Assembly (NCBI RefSeq): GCF_002265435.1
Contig: NZ_NOKQ01000134.1
Location: 310,001 to 374,000, forward strand
Length of the DNA: 64,000 nucleotides
Reading direction: 5' to 3'
DNA from: Tetzosporium hominis
GTDB lineage: Bacteria > Bacillota > Bacilli > Bacillales_A > Planococcaceae
Part shown: positions 26,658-39,593 of the stretch, piece after piece
Layout: each line of letters starts with the position of its first letter
How positions within the stretch are numbered: the stretch's first letter is position 1
Made by a program: the position numbers and the translations under genes
Notes under the pieces: model-generated
What the model was told of the DNA's origin: nothing
The model's input: only the letters and a program-made list of their open reading frames with translations
Database searches by the model: none

Positions 26658-29189
26658 ATGACGTATACACCGATGATGCAACAATACTTAACTATAAAAG
26701 AAGGTTATCCGAACGAGTTCCTATTTTTTCGATTAGGGGATTTTTATGAACTCTTTTTTGAAGATGCGAAACGAGCAGCAGCCATTTTAGAAATTACGCT
26801 GACTGGAAAAGATGCCGGTGCTAAGGAGCGAATTCCTATGTGTGGAGTGCCTTATCACTCAGCCGCTGGATACATAGAGACTTTAGTAAGCAAAGGACAT
26901 CGCGTAGCTATTTGTGAACAAGTAGAAAATCCGAAACTCACGAAAGGAATTGTCAAAAGAGAAGTAGTTCAAGTGATTACTCCGGGAACACTTTTAGAAG
27001 GGAAGACGATCTCTTCTTCTACCAACCATTACATAGGAGCAGCGCTCTTAGGAGGGCCGACACAACTTGCATATGTTGATCTGGCTACAGGAGAGGCTCG
27101 CTCTACGTCAATTCAAAATGACGCAAAGAGTTTAATTGCAAAAGCGCAGGAACTGAATATTAAAGAGTTAGTTGTTGCTGAGCAGGATTTTTTACTATTA
27201 GAAGAGTTAAGCGAGTTGTATGACATTCATTTATCTGTCTATACACAAGAACACTTGCTAAATTCAGAACTCGTAACAAACGAAGCAAGCGAGTTGCTAC
27301 TAGCGTATTTGCAAGCGACACAAAAACGTACACTTTCCCATATTCAACCGTTTTCTCATTACGAAGAGACGGCATATTTAAGTATTGACAGTGCTTCAAA
27401 ACGAAATCTAGAGCTCATCCAATCCATTCGCACAGGAGAACAAAAAGGAACTTTAAGCTGGTTCTTAGATGAGACCAAGACAGCCATGGGTTCTCGCAAA
27501 TTAAAGCAGTGGATTCACCAACCACTAGCTGACAAAACCCTTATTGAACAGCGTCTCGATTATGTCGATGCGTTTCTCAGTGAATTCTTACTACATGAAG
27601 AAATCAAAGAAGCACTCACGCAAGTCTATGATATGGAACGTCTTTTAGGAAAAGTCAGTTTTGCCACTTTGACAGGAAAAGATGCGGCCCAGTTACGCCG
27701 AACCCTGCAACAGGTGCCGCTCCTAAAAGAACTTCTGTTACAAGCAGCACATCCAGCACTAACTAGTTTTGGAAAACGTCTAGAAGATCCTATAGCTTGC
27801 CGAGAGCTTCTTGAGCGAGCACTTGCGGACTCCCCGCCTCTTACGTTAAAGGAAGGAGGCGTCATCCGAGCAGGGTATTCAGAAAAGCTTGATGAACTGC
27901 GCTACTTAGATACAAATGGTAAAGACTGGTTAGCGGAACTCGAACAGAGCGAACGGCAAAAGACGGGTGCCAAAAATTTGAAAATCGGCTACAACCGAAT
28001 TTTTGGCTATTACATTGAGTTAACCAAATCAATGGTGCATCTGGCGGATGATTCTCGCTACATTCGAAAACAAACGCTTGCTAATGCTGAACGATTTATT
28101 ACCGAAGAGTTAAAAGAAAAAGAAACCTTGATTCTGAATGCTCAAGAAGAAGCGCTCGTATTAGAAACTGCGTTATTTGAAGACCTTCGTAAAGAACTTC
28201 AAACACATATCTCTTCTCTGCAGAAACTTGCAGATGCACTGAGTGAATTAGATGTTCTACAAGCCTTTGCTACTTGCGCGAATCGCTATCAACTGACACG
28301 ACCAGAATTTTCAGAGGGACAACATATGGAGATTCGAGAAGGTCGTCATCCAGTAGTAGAGAAGATGATGAACAACCATCACTATGTGGCCAATGACTGC
28401 GTGTTAACGAACGATAAAAATATGTTATTGATTACAGGACCCAATATGTCTGGTAAGAGTACGTATATGCGACAGATCGCCATTACATTGATCATGGCAC
28501 AAATGGGAAGCTATGTACCCGCTGAGTCAGCGAGACTTCCGATTACAGATAAAATCTTTACACGTATTGGAGCGGCTGATGATTTAGCAGGAGGACAAAG
28601 TACATTCATGCTCGAGATGGTTGAATCTCGCAATGCTATTATCGGAGCTACTTCGAAGAGTTTGTTGTTATTTGATGAGATTGGGCGAGGAACATCTACT
28701 TATGATGGAATGAGTTTAGCTCAAGCTATGATGGAATACATTCATGACCATATTGGAGCGAACACTCTATTTTCTACGCATTATCATGAATTGACGGAAT
28801 TAGAAGGGCGCCTAGACAGACTCAAAAATGTTCATGTGGCAGCTTCTGAACAAGACCGTAAAGTGGTGTTTTTACACAAGGTGAAAGACGGAGCTGCAGA
28901 TAAAAGTTATGGAATCCATGTGGCAGAGCTCGCCGAACTTCCGCAAGCGATTATCGAGAGGGCCCAACAACTTCTAGACGATTACGAGGAGCAGGAAGAC
29001 AGGCAGTTATCAATTTTTGATTTCGAGACGTCTTCACCGGTTCAGAAAGTGGATTCGACACCAGTCGCTGTAGTTGAAGGGACTCATCCTGTACTAGATC
29101 AGTTAAAAGAGTTGCATGTACTAGAAATGACGCCTCTAGAGGCACTTAATACCCTGTATCAACTTCAAAAAGACGCGAAAAAGGAGTGA
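26658..29189 (+). CDS. mutS: DNA mismatch repair protein MutS
   Basis: 843-residue mismatch-recognition ATPase. The mismatch-reading Phe-x-Glu is in GDFYELFFEDA (residues ~27-37). The ATPase has Walker A GPNMSGKST (~residue 597) and Walker B LLLFDEIGRGTSTYDG; the C-terminal region has a beta-clamp-type tail after LSIFDF. Start ATG 26658 follows AAAGGCGG. It lies 7 bp before mutL. Length and motifs are standard for MutS1. Confidence 0.98.
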   Translation: MTYTPMMQQYLTIKEGYPNEFLFFRLGDFYELFFEDAKRAAAILEITLTGKDAGAKERIPMCGVPYHSAAGYIETLVSKGHRVAICEQVENPKLTKGIVKREVVQVITPGTLLEGKTISSSTNHYIGAALLGGPTQLAYVDLATGEARSTSIQNDAKSLIAKAQELNIKELVVAEQDFLLLEELSELYDIHLSVYTQEHLLNSELVTNEASELLLAYLQATQKRTLSHIQPFSHYEETAYLSIDSASKRNLELIQSIRTGEQKGTLSWFLDETKTAMGSRKLKQWIHQPLADKTLIEQRLDYVDAFLSEFLLHEEIKEALTQVYDMERLLGKVSFATLTGKDAAQLRRTLQQVPLLKELLLQAAHPALTSFGKRLEDPIACRELLERALADSPPLTLKEGGVIRAGYSEKLDELRYLDTNGKDWLAELEQSERQKTGAKNLKIGYNRIFGYYIELTKSMVHLADDSRYIRKQTLANAERFITEELKEKETLILNAQEEALVLETALFEDLRKELQTHISSLQKLADALSELDVLQAFATCANRYQLTRPEFSEGQHMEIREGRHPVVEKMMNNHHYVANDCVLTNDKNMLLITGPNMSGKSTYMRQIAITLIMAQMGSYVPAESARLPITDKIFTRIGAADDLAGGQSTFMLEMVESRNAIIGATSKSLLLFDEIGRGTSTYDGMSLAQAMMEYIHDHIGANTLFSTHYHELTELEGRLDRLKNVHVAASEQDRKVVFLHKVKDGAADKSYGIHVAELAELPQAIIERAQQLLDDYEEQEDRQLSIFDFETSSPVQKVDSTPVAVVEGTHPVLDQLKELHVLEMTPLEALNTLYQLQKDAKKE

Positions 29190-29196
29190 TTCATTC

Positions 29197-30972
29197 ATGG
29201 CCAAAATCAAAGTAATGGATGAATTGCTTTCCAATAAAATTGCTGCGGGCGAAGTTGTGGAGCGTCCAGCAAGTGTTGTTAAAGAGCTCGTAGAAAATGC
29301 AATTGACGCGAACAGCACATCTATTCAAATCGAGCTAGTGGAAGCGGGATTGCAAAAAATTGAAGTGACTGATAACGGAGACGGGATGGTTCGAGAAGAT
29401 GCAGAACTGTCGTTTTCCCGTCACGCGACTTCTAAACTATCCAGTGAACATGAGCTGTTTCGAATTCGCTCGTTAGGATTTCGCGGCGAGGCATTAGCAA
29501 GTATCGCTGCAGTGTCAAAGATCTGGATGCAAACATCTACCGGAATGGATCAAGGGACGGTTCTTACGATGGAAGGCGGCAAACGGATACTTTTACAAGA
29601 CGGTCCGTTACGTAAAGGCACTATAATTAAAGTAGAGCAGCTGTTCTTTAACACTCCTGCTCGTTTGAAACACGTCAAATCTATTCAAACCGAACTTGGG
29701 CATTCCATTGATTTGATCAACCGTCTGGCACTGAGTTACCCAAATATTGCATTTACGCTGATTCATAATGGACAAACACTGCTCCAAACTTCGGGGAGGG
29801 GTAGTTTGCAACAAGTGGCAGCTGCCATTTACGGTACAGCAACCGCTAAACAATTAGTCGCTTTCGAAGCGGAAAATGAAGATTTCAAAATTTCGGGACT
29901 GACGAGTCAACCATCTATCACTCGTGCATCAAAAAACTACTTGACCGTGCTCGTAAACGGAAGATGGGTCAAACACTTTGGATTAAACCGTGCAATTGAA
30001 GAAGCTTATCATACGTATTTGCCAATAGGACGGTTCCCGATTACATTGCTTTCAATTGAGTTAGATCCGTTGTTATCCGATGTCAATGTGCATCCTGCAA
30101 AGCATCAGATCCGGATCAGTAAAGAGAAGGAACTCGAATTGTTTGTTACAAAGACTATTCGAGAGGCGATTCGCGCTCGTCAAGAAATTCCGAAAGTTCA
30201 AGCACCCAAAAAAGTACACACATCAGAACAACCGCAGTTGTTCACGAAAGAATTCACACAATCAGTTCCTATTTCAAACCAAGAAGTCATTCATGAAGAG
30301 TGGGTACTTGAGCCACCGGTTGATTTAGGCAATGACATGCAAATTAAAGAGCCGGTTCATCAAGAACCAGAAAGACCAGAAGTACCTGAATTACCGGAAA
30401 TGGATATTGTCGGACAGATTCACGGAACTTATATTGTCGGACAAACAGCAGATGGGTTTTACCTGATTGATCAACATGCCGCTCAAGAACGTATCAAGTA
30501 TGAGTTTTACCGTACGAAAGTAGGGGAAGTAAATCATGAAGAGCGTCAGCTGTTATTGTTACCTTTGACGTTTCACTTTACGCTCGACGAGGCGCTTAGA
30601 ATTAAAGAAAGACTAGCTGAGCTAGAAGAAGTAGGGGTTGTACTCGAGGAATTTGGAAATTCAAGTTTCATCATTCGCGAGCATCCTTCATGGTATCCTA
30701 AAAATCAAGAACGACAAATCGTAGAGACGCTGTTGCAGCTAGTCCTTGATAAAAAACAACTAGATATCGCGAAGTTACGAGAAGAAGCGGCTATTTTAAT
30801 GAGCTGTAAATTGTCTATTAAAGCAAATCATTATTTGTCTAAAGAGCAAATGGACGTATTAGTAAACGATCTTCGTGAATGTGAACAGCCCTATACGTGT
30901 CCGCACGGGCGCCCTGTCGTCATTCATTTTTCAAGCTATGAAGTAGAAAAGATGTTCAAACGCGTCATGTAA
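29197..30972 (+). CDS. mutL: DNA mismatch repair endonuclease MutL
   Basis: 591-residue partner of MutS. GHKL ATPase motifs: ELVENAIDA, DNGDGM, GFRGEAL. The C-terminal nicking endonuclease motif DQHAAQERIKYE (DQHAx2Ex4E) and the CPHGRP zinc motif are intact, as in organisms without MutH. Strong AAAGGAGTG ribosome site. Unusually, glpK follows after only 12 bp, so mutSL and the glycerol genes are probably co-transcribed. Confidence 0.98.
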   Translation: MAKIKVMDELLSNKIAAGEVVERPASVVKELVENAIDANSTSIQIELVEAGLQKIEVTDNGDGMVREDAELSFSRHATSKLSSEHELFRIRSLGFRGEALASIAAVSKIWMQTSTGMDQGTVLTMEGGKRILLQDGPLRKGTIIKVEQLFFNTPARLKHVKSIQTELGHSIDLINRLALSYPNIAFTLIHNGQTLLQTSGRGSLQQVAAAIYGTATAKQLVAFEAENEDFKISGLTSQPSITRASKNYLTVLVNGRWVKHFGLNRAIEEAYHTYLPIGRFPITLLSIELDPLLSDVNVHPAKHQIRISKEKELELFVTKTIREAIRARQEIPKVQAPKKVHTSEQPQLFTKEFTQSVPISNQEVIHEEWVLEPPVDLGNDMQIKEPVHQEPERPEVPELPEMDIVGQIHGTYIVGQTADGFYLIDQHAAQERIKYEFYRTKVGEVNHEERQLLLLPLTFHFTLDEALRIKERLAELEEVGVVLEEFGNSSFIIREHPSWYPKNQERQIVETLLQLVLDKKQLDIAKLREEAAILMSCKLSIKANHYLSKEQMDVLVNDLRECEQPYTCPHGRPVVIHFSSYEVEKMFKRVM

Positions 30973-34123
<3,151 letters not shown>

Positions 34124-34124
<1 letters not shown>

Positions 34125-35035
34125 TGGAGACGAAATGGTTAGAGATGACCGACGGAACATCTTTATTTGCTAGAGTGTATCCAAAACCAGATGCACAAGT
34201 TATTGTCTTTATTCTTCATGGACTTGCAGAGCATGGAGGACGTTACGATGATTTTGCACAATTTTTAGGTGACAAAGGCTACGAAGTCGTTGTTCCTGAC
34301 CACCGGGGGCACGGGGAAACAGGGATGCAGGCTGGAAAGCTTGGTTATTTTGCAGACGAACTAGGATTTGAACGAGTAGTTGACGATTGTAATGAATTGA
34401 TTCATTTGCACACTGGTGATCGAAGTGACAAGAAAGTCATCTTACTTGGACATAGTATGGGTTCCTTTCTTGCTAGACGTTACGTGCAAAAGTACCCTCA
34501 AGTAGTAGACCAACTTATTTTGGTTGGAACAGGTGGAGACCCAGGATTTATGGGCAAAATCGGAAGTCGTATTGCCTCGTGGAAATCAAGAGGAGGCGGT
34601 GCAACAGAGCAAGGTGACTTACTGAACAAGTTGACGTTTGGTAGTTACAACAAACGAATTACTTCGCCTTCTACTAAATTTGACTGGTTGTCAACGGACA
34701 CAGAAACGGTCCGAGCTTACGAGGAAGACCCTTTTTGCGGATTTGTTCCTACAAATCAGCTCTATGTCGATTTACTAGACGGTCTTCAGACGATTCATTC
34801 TAAAAAAGAACTGGAACGCGTCCGGAAAGACTTACCGATTTTACTCATTGCAGGAACTGACGATCCCGTTGGAAATTATGGTAAAGGGGTTCGCCTTCTT
34901 GCCCGAGACTATCAAAAGATAGGTATGGAAGATGTCACCCTTGTCTTAATAGAACAAGAGCGTCATGAAATTTTAAATGGGCACAATCGCCATAAAGTAT
35001 ATGATCACATTGCGAATTGGATAGTGAAAAAATGA
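34124..35035 (+). CDS. Alpha/beta hydrolase, monoglyceride lipase/lysophospholipase type
   Basis: 303-residue serine hydrolase of the Hydrolase_4 family. HGLAEHGGRYDDFA (residues ~30-43) is the hallmark of monoacylglycerol lipases and lysophospholipases; nucleophile elbow GHSMGSFLARR (Ser ~111), Asp in AGTDDPVG, and the final His in ERHEILNGHNR. No signal peptide, so cytosolic. ATG 34124 is better spaced from GGGGGAG than TTG 34121. The last bases overlap miaA. Since it is co-translated with glpD, glycerol released from monoacylglycerol could feed GlpK and GlpD; this is inference. Confidence 0.88.
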
Positions 35036-35943
35036 ATGCTACAAAAGTGCTTGTACTGGTCGGGCCAACCGCTGTTGGAAAGACGGCTACCAGTATTCGC
35101 TTAGCGAAAGAGTTAAATGGAGAAGTCATCAACGGAGACGCTTTGCAAGTGTACCGAGAATTAACAATCGGTACCGCAAAAATATCTGATGAAGAAATGG
35201 AAGGTGTACCGCACCATCTATTGTCGATTAAAGATCCCGGAGAATCCTTCTCCGTAGCTGAATATCAGCAACTCGTTCGGTCTCAGATTGAAGACATTAC
35301 AGCTCGTGGGAAAGTACCTATTGTCGTAGGAGGGACCGGTCTCTATATTCAAGCAGTGCTATATGATTACCGCTTTGAAGAAGCCGCACCTTCAGATGCC
35401 CTTCGAACTCAGCTTGAAGCAAGGAAAGAGGGTTCATTATGGGAAGAGCTAAAGCAGTTAGATCCGCATGCAGCAAATGCTATTCACCCTAACAACAAAC
35501 AACGAGTCATTCGGGCTCTTGAACGCGTCCTGCAAACGGGTAAGAAGCAACAGGAGATTGAACAACAGGCTGGCAGAATAGCCATTTACGATTTTTATCT
35601 AATCGGGCTCAATAGGGACCGTGCGGAGCTGTATAGTCGCATTAATGAACGAGTAGGTCTTATGATGAGACAAGGATTGGTTGAAGAAGTAAAAAGTATC
35701 TTATCGCATACTTCAAAAGAAGCGCAGTCCTTAAAAGCAATCGGATATAAAGAAGTTGTAGAAAGCCTAGAATTTGGCTGGCCACAGCAACAACTAATTG
35801 AAACGATTCAGCAAAACACCAGACACTACGCAAAGAGACAGTTGACATATTTCCGCAACAAACTCCCTGTAATCTGGTATCATCCTGAAGAAGATCAACA
35901 CAAAATCCTTGAAGATTGCCGGAATTTTTTAAAAGGAAATTAA
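35032..35943 (+). CDS. miaA: tRNA dimethylallyltransferase
   Basis: 303-residue enzyme that prenylates A37 of tRNAs reading codons starting with U; MiaB then modifies the product. P-loop GPTAVGKTATS (residues ~10-20), INGDALQVYREL, and GGTGLYIQAVLYDY are conserved. I start at ATG 35032, which overlaps the hydrolase stop (ATGA). An upstream TTG adds five residues and has no better ribosome site. The order miaA-hfq is conserved in many bacteria. Confidence 0.95.
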   Translation: MNATKVLVLVGPTAVGKTATSIRLAKELNGEVINGDALQVYRELTIGTAKISDEEMEGVPHHLLSIKDPGESFSVAEYQQLVRSQIEDITARGKVPIVVGGTGLYIQAVLYDYRFEEAAPSDALRTQLEARKEGSLWEELKQLDPHAANAIHPNNKQRVIRALERVLQTGKKQQEIEQQAGRIAIYDFYLIGLNRDRAELYSRINERVGLMMRQGLVEEVKSILSHTSKEAQSLKAIGYKEVVESLEFGWPQQQLIETIQQNTRHYAKRQLTYFRNKLPVIWYHPEEDQHKILEDCRNFLKGN

Positions 35944-35995
35944 AGCTGAGTAGCGAATCTTTACACTATACAGGGGAAAAGGGAGGAATGGCACT

Positions 35996-36223
35996 ATGGC
36001 AAACGCCAATATGCAAGATACATTTTTAAATCAACTACGAAAAAATGAGATTTTTGTAACCGTGTTTTTATTAAACGGATTCCAATTAAAAGGCATTATT
36101 AAATCGTATGATAATTTTACGGTCCTTTTAGAGGCAGATGGCAAACAACATCTGATCTATAAACATGCCATTTCGACATTTGCACCAACAAAAAAAGTAG
36201 ATCTTCAATTATCTTCAAACTAA
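35996..36223 (+). CDS. hfq: RNA chaperone Hfq
   Basis: 75-residue Sm-like hexameric RNA-binding protein. Sm1 ([20 protein letters not shown]) and Sm2 (YKHAIST) are textbook; the C-terminus is short as in Bacillus. Ribosome site GGGAGG, ATG 35996. It lies 52 bp after miaA; TATACA just upstream might give an extra promoter. Confidence 0.97.
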   Translation: MANANMQDTFLNQLRKNEIFVTVFLLNGFQLKGIIKSYDNFTVLLEADGKQHLIYKHAISTFAPTKKVDLQLSSN

Positions 36224-36228
36224 AAAAG

Positions 36229-36258
36229 AGGCTCGTCCCCAGTGGACGGGCTTTCTTT
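36229..36258 (+). terminator. Terminator after hfq
   Basis: GGCTCGTCC/GGACGGGCT stem with one wobble and a 5-nt loop, followed by the T-rich TTCTTT. It overlaps the region upstream of ynbB. Confidence 0.75.
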
Positions 36259-36283
36259 CCGTATGAAAGGAACGAATGAACCC

Positions 36284-37519
36284 GTGTTTTTAAACGCTGA
36301 ACAACTAGAATTTATCACAACTATCGAAGAGTCCATAGCTTCTTCACATCGTATGGCCGAAGCCATTGCATTTACAAATCAACAAAAGGTACTTCAGGCA
36401 TTTTGGGAAAACCAAGTAAGTGAGCATCACTTGCAGCCTTCATTTGGTTATGGCTATGACGATGAAGGGCGAGATACGCTAGAAAAAGTCTATGCTAGCG
36501 TTTTCCGCACTGAAGCAGCATTAGTGCGTCCACAAATCATTTCAGGAACCCATGCGATAACTATTGCATTGTTTGGAGTCTTGCGTCCTGGAGACGAACT
36601 CGTTTACATCACTGGAAGACCTTACGACACACTTGCTTCTATCGTCGATGGAGGAGAAGCTGATACAGGTTCTTTAAAAGATTTTGGCATTCGCTACCGA
36701 CATTTAGATTTAGTGGACGACCGAACTGTTGACTGGGAAGAGCTTCGTACTGTTTGTAAAGAGTCACCGAAAGTTATTGCGATTCAAAGATCGAGAGGAT
36801 ACGCATCGCGGCCATCTTATTCAATTGAGCAGATCGAACAAATGATTCGTTTCGTCAAAGAACTTTCACCGGACAGTTTGGTGTTTGTAGACAATTGTTA
36901 TGGAGAGTTTGTAGAAGAACGAGAACCCACTGAAGTGGGAGCGGACTTTATGGCAGGTTCTCTAATAAAAAATCCGGGAGGTGGTCTTGCTAAAATTGGC
37001 GGCTATATTGCGGGAAAAGAAGAAATTGTAGAAAAATGTGCGTTTCGAATGACGTCTCCGGGTATAGGAGCAGAGGCAGGCGCATCTCTACATACTCTTC
37101 AAGATATGTATCAAGGATTTTTCATGGCACCCCACATCGTATTGCAAGCAGTTAAAGGAGCTTATTTTACTGCTGCTGCTTTAGAAGCATCAGGCTACAC
37201 GGCATCACCTGCTTCCACAGAAACACGTACAGACCTAATTCAATCCGTTATTTTTGATACGGCAGAAGAGATGGTTCGATTCTGTCAGCAAATACAAGCA
37301 AGCTCTCCTATTAACGCTCAATTTGCACCCGTTCCAGCCTACATGCCTGGTTATGAAGACGATGTCATTATGGCAGCGGGGACATTTGTGCAAGGATCAA
37401 GCATTGAATTGACTGCTGACGGTCCAATTCGAGCTCCTTATACTGCTTTTGTACAAGGTGGTCTTACTTATGAACACATTAAATACGCGGTAACTCGCTC
37501 TCTATTTAGATTAAAATAA
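36284..37519 (+). CDS. ynbB: YnbB, PLP-dependent Met gamma-lyase-like protein
   Basis: 411-residue fold-type I PLP enzyme of the methionine gamma-lyase-like family (aluminium-resistance protein family). SLIKNPGGGLAKIGGYIAG contains the PLP Lys; VFVDNCYGEF carries the Asp that holds the pyridine ring. Substrate is uncertain. Start is ambiguous: GTG 36284 has GAAAGGAA upstream at 11-nt spacing, and ATG 36263 in the same frame adds seven residues but has no ribosome site. In B. subtilis hflX (ynbA) lies between hfq and ynbB; it is absent here. It precedes glnR as in Bacillus. Confidence 0.88.
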   Translation: MFLNAEQLEFITTIEESIASSHRMAEAIAFTNQQKVLQAFWENQVSEHHLQPSFGYGYDDEGRDTLEKVYASVFRTEAALVRPQIISGTHAITIALFGVLRPGDELVYITGRPYDTLASIVDGGEADTGSLKDFGIRYRHLDLVDDRTVDWEELRTVCKESPKVIAIQRSRGYASRPSYSIEQIEQMIRFVKELSPDSLVFVDNCYGEFVEEREPTEVGADFMAGSLIKNPGGGLAKIGGYIAGKEEIVEKCAFRMTSPGIGAEAGASLHTLQDMYQGFFMAPHIVLQAVKGAYFTAAALEASGYTASPASTETRTDLIQSVIFDTAEEMVRFCQQIQASSPINAQFAPVPAYMPGYEDDVIMAAGTFVQGSSIELTADGPIRAPYTAFVQGGLTYEHIKYAVTRSLFRLK

Positions 37520-37523
37520 AATA

Positions 37524-37540
37524 TGTTAGTTTAACTGACA
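37524..37540. promoter_or_regulatory. GlnR/TnrA box 1
   Basis: TGTTAGTTTAACTGACA fits TGTNAN7TNACA exactly. It lies just upstream of the glnR -35. Confidence 0.9.
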
Positions 37541-37545
37541 TGGTG

Positions 37546-37574
37546 TTGACATGTTAACTTACATGACATATACT
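37546..37574 (+). promoter_or_regulatory. glnRA promoter
   Basis: -35 TTGACA (37546-37551), 17-bp spacer, -10 TATACT (37569-37574). The spacer is exactly the second GlnR box. Confidence 0.92.
37552..37568. promoter_or_regulatory. GlnR/TnrA box 2 in the promoter spacer
   Basis: TGTTAACTTACATGACA fits TGTNAN7TNACA exactly and fills the 17-bp spacer of the glnR promoter, so GlnR binding would exclude polymerase. Confidence 0.92.
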
Positions 37575-37602
37575 GAATGTACACAAAGAGAGGAGGTGCA
37601 GT

Positions 37603-37995
37603 ATGGAAAAGCAATGGAGACGTTCAATGCCAATTCTGTCTATGAATATTGTGATGCAATTGACAGGGTTAACGGCACGACAAATACGCTACTATGAAGA
37701 AAATGAATTGATTTTTCCTTCTCGAACAGAGGGGAAACAACGCATGTTTTCATTAGATGATATTGACACGCTTCTCGAGATTAAAGATTTACTTGCTAGT
37801 GGAGTAAATATTGCAGGAATCAAACAAATTTTTGAGATGAAAAAACAACCTACTGCTACCTCCGTACATAAGATCTCGGATGTGGAGCTTCGCTCAATCG
37901 TAAAAGAAGAGTTGAAGAAATCCCAACTGAATCAGCGTGTCTCTTTAAGGCAAGGCGATTTGTCACGGTTCTTTAACAATGGCAAGTCTTATTAA
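37603..37995 (+). CDS. glnR: MerR-family nitrogen regulator GlnR
   Basis: 130-residue repressor of nitrogen-assimilation genes, active when feedback-inhibited glutamine synthetase binds it. MerR helix-turn-helix ([20 protein letters not shown], residues ~17-36), dimerisation helix, and a C-terminal tail that senses GS ([10 protein letters not shown]). AGGAGG ribosome site before ATG 37603. It is 19 bp before glnA and represses both through two boxes at 37524-37568. Confidence 0.96.
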   Translation: MEKQWRRSMPILSMNIVMQLTGLTARQIRYYEENELIFPSRTEGKQRMFSLDDIDTLLEIKDLLASGVNIAGIKQIFEMKKQPTATSVHKISDVELRSIVKEELKKSQLNQRVSLRQGDLSRFFNNGKSY

Positions 37996-38014
37996 TAAAT
38001 AGGAGAGTGAAAAA

Positions 38015-39349
38015 ATGGGTAAGTACACAAAAGAAGATATTAAGAATCTAGTAAAAGAGCATGACGTTCGGTACATCCGACTTCAGTTCACAGACATCTT
38101 AGGGACAATCAAGAATGTTGAAATTCCTGTGAGTCAGTTAGACAAAGCGCTTGATAATAAAATGATGTTTGACGGTTCTTCCATCGAAGGATTTGTGCGT
38201 ATCGAAGAGTCAGATATGTACCTAGTTCCTGATCTAGATACGTGGGTAGTATTCCCATGGATTACTGGTAAAGGGAAAGTAGCTCGCCTGATCTGTGACA
38301 TCAACCGTCCAGATGGTTCACCATTTGAAGGAGATCCACGCAACAACTTGAAGCGTGTATTAAAAGAGATGGAAGAGTTAGGATTCACATCTTTCAACTT
38401 AGGGCCAGAGCCTGAATTCTTCTTGTTCAAGTTAGATGAAAAAGGAGAACCAACTCTTGAGCTAAATGACCACGGTGGTTATTTTGACCTTGCACCAATG
38501 GATTTAGGTGAAAACTGCCGTCGTGATATCGTTCTAGAGCTTGAAGAGATGGGCTTTGAAATTGAAGCTTCTCACCACGAAGTAGCACCTGGACAACACG
38601 AAATTGACTTTAAATATGCGAATGCTGTTGAAGCATGTGATAACATCCAGACGTTTAAATTGGTTGTTAAAACAATTGCACGTAAACACGGTTTACACGC
38701 AACATTCATGCCAAAACCATTATTTGGTGTAAACGGTTCTGGGATGCACTTTAACTTATCGTTATTCAATGGTAAAGAGAATGCGTTCTTTGATGAAAAT
38801 GCAGACATGCAGTTAAGTGAAACAGCTATGCAGTTCATGGCGGGCGTCTTGAAGCACGTACAAGGTTTCACGGCAATCACGAACCCAACTGTAAACTCAT
38901 ACAAGCGTCTAGTACCTGGTTATGAAGCACCTGTTTATGTAGCGTGGTCTGGCCAAAACCGTAGCCCATTAGTTCGTATTCCTTCATCACGTGGTCTAAG
39001 TACTCGTATCGAAGTACGTTCAGTTGATCCAGCAGCAAACCCTTACCTTGCAATGGCAGTTATCTTGCAAGCAGGTCTTGATGGTATCAAAAACAAATTG
39101 ACGCCACCACCTGCAGTAGATCGCAATATCTACAATATGAACGAGAAAGAACGTGAAGAAGTAGGAATCGCAAATCTTCCTGGAACGCTTCAATCTGCTC
39201 TTAAAGAACTTTCTAAGAACGAAACAGTGAAACAAGGACTTGGAGAGCACATCTACCATAACTTTGTAGAAGCTAAAGAAATCGAGTGGGATATGTTCCG
39301 CACGACAGTTCACCCTTGGGAGCGCGAGCAGTACTTAAAAATGTATTAA
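38015..39349 (+). CDS. glnA: Glutamine synthetase type I-alpha
   Basis: 444-residue dodecameric enzyme joining ammonia to glutamate. Active-site motifs [20 protein letters not shown], and NRSPLVRIP. Arg62 (GFVRIEES), the residue that gives GSI-alpha of Bacillus its glutamine feedback inhibition, is present, and no adenylylation site occurs. GGAGAGTG before ATG 38015. It forms one operon with glnR, ended by a long hairpin. Confidence 0.98.
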   Translation: MGKYTKEDIKNLVKEHDVRYIRLQFTDILGTIKNVEIPVSQLDKALDNKMMFDGSSIEGFVRIEESDMYLVPDLDTWVVFPWITGKGKVARLICDINRPDGSPFEGDPRNNLKRVLKEMEELGFTSFNLGPEPEFFLFKLDEKGEPTLELNDHGGYFDLAPMDLGENCRRDIVLELEEMGFEIEASHHEVAPGQHEIDFKYANAVEACDNIQTFKLVVKTIARKHGLHATFMPKPLFGVNGSGMHFNLSLFNGKENAFFDENADMQLSETAMQFMAGVLKHVQGFTAITNPTVNSYKRLVPGYEAPVYVAWSGQNRSPLVRIPSSRGLSTRIEVRSVDPAANPYLAMAVILQAGLDGIKNKLTPPPAVDRNIYNMNEKEREEVGIANLPGTLQSALKELSKNETVKQGLGEHIYHNFVEAKEIEWDMFRTTVHPWEREQYLKMY

Positions 39350-39380
39350 TCCATATGAGGCAGGGTTTTGTCCCAGCCGT

Positions 39381-39427
39381 ATACAAAAAGGCATTTTCTC
39401 ATCTTCGAGAAAATGCCTTTTTTGTAT
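39381..39427. terminator. Long, probably bidirectional terminator between glnA and lexA
   Basis: ATACAAAAAGGCATTTTCTC pairs with a right arm ending in TTTTTTGTAT; ~20 bp stem, 6-nt loop, one extra base. T runs exist for both strands, so it can end both glnA (plus) and lexA (minus) transcripts. Confidence 0.85.
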
Positions 39428-39445
39428 ATTCTACTGTATGTAGGT

Positions 39446-39512
39446 GAAGCGTTCCGCGGGCGCGGGCTGAGCCTCGGTCTCAGTTTTCGCTTTTAATCCC
39501 GCTGGAGTCATC
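39446..39512. repeat. GC-rich intergenic repeat-like element (CCGCGGGC...CCCGCTGGAGTC)
   Basis: This segment is far richer in GC than its surroundings. It begins AGCGTTCCGCGGGC and ends ATCCCGCTGGAGTC, with an internal GGCTGAGCC. From memory, similar CCGCGGGC...CCCGCNGGAGTC elements are dispersed in many Bacillaceae and Planococcaceae genomes; only one copy is visible here. The rest of the 244-bp gap holds the terminator and a 15-bp arm copy at 39573-39587. Confidence 0.55.
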
Positions 39513-39593
39513 CCTACACACTCTTCATTTTATTGTCTTTGATTTCATTGTGGAACTAAATGAGTTGTAGCTAATGCCTTTTTGTATAAAGTT

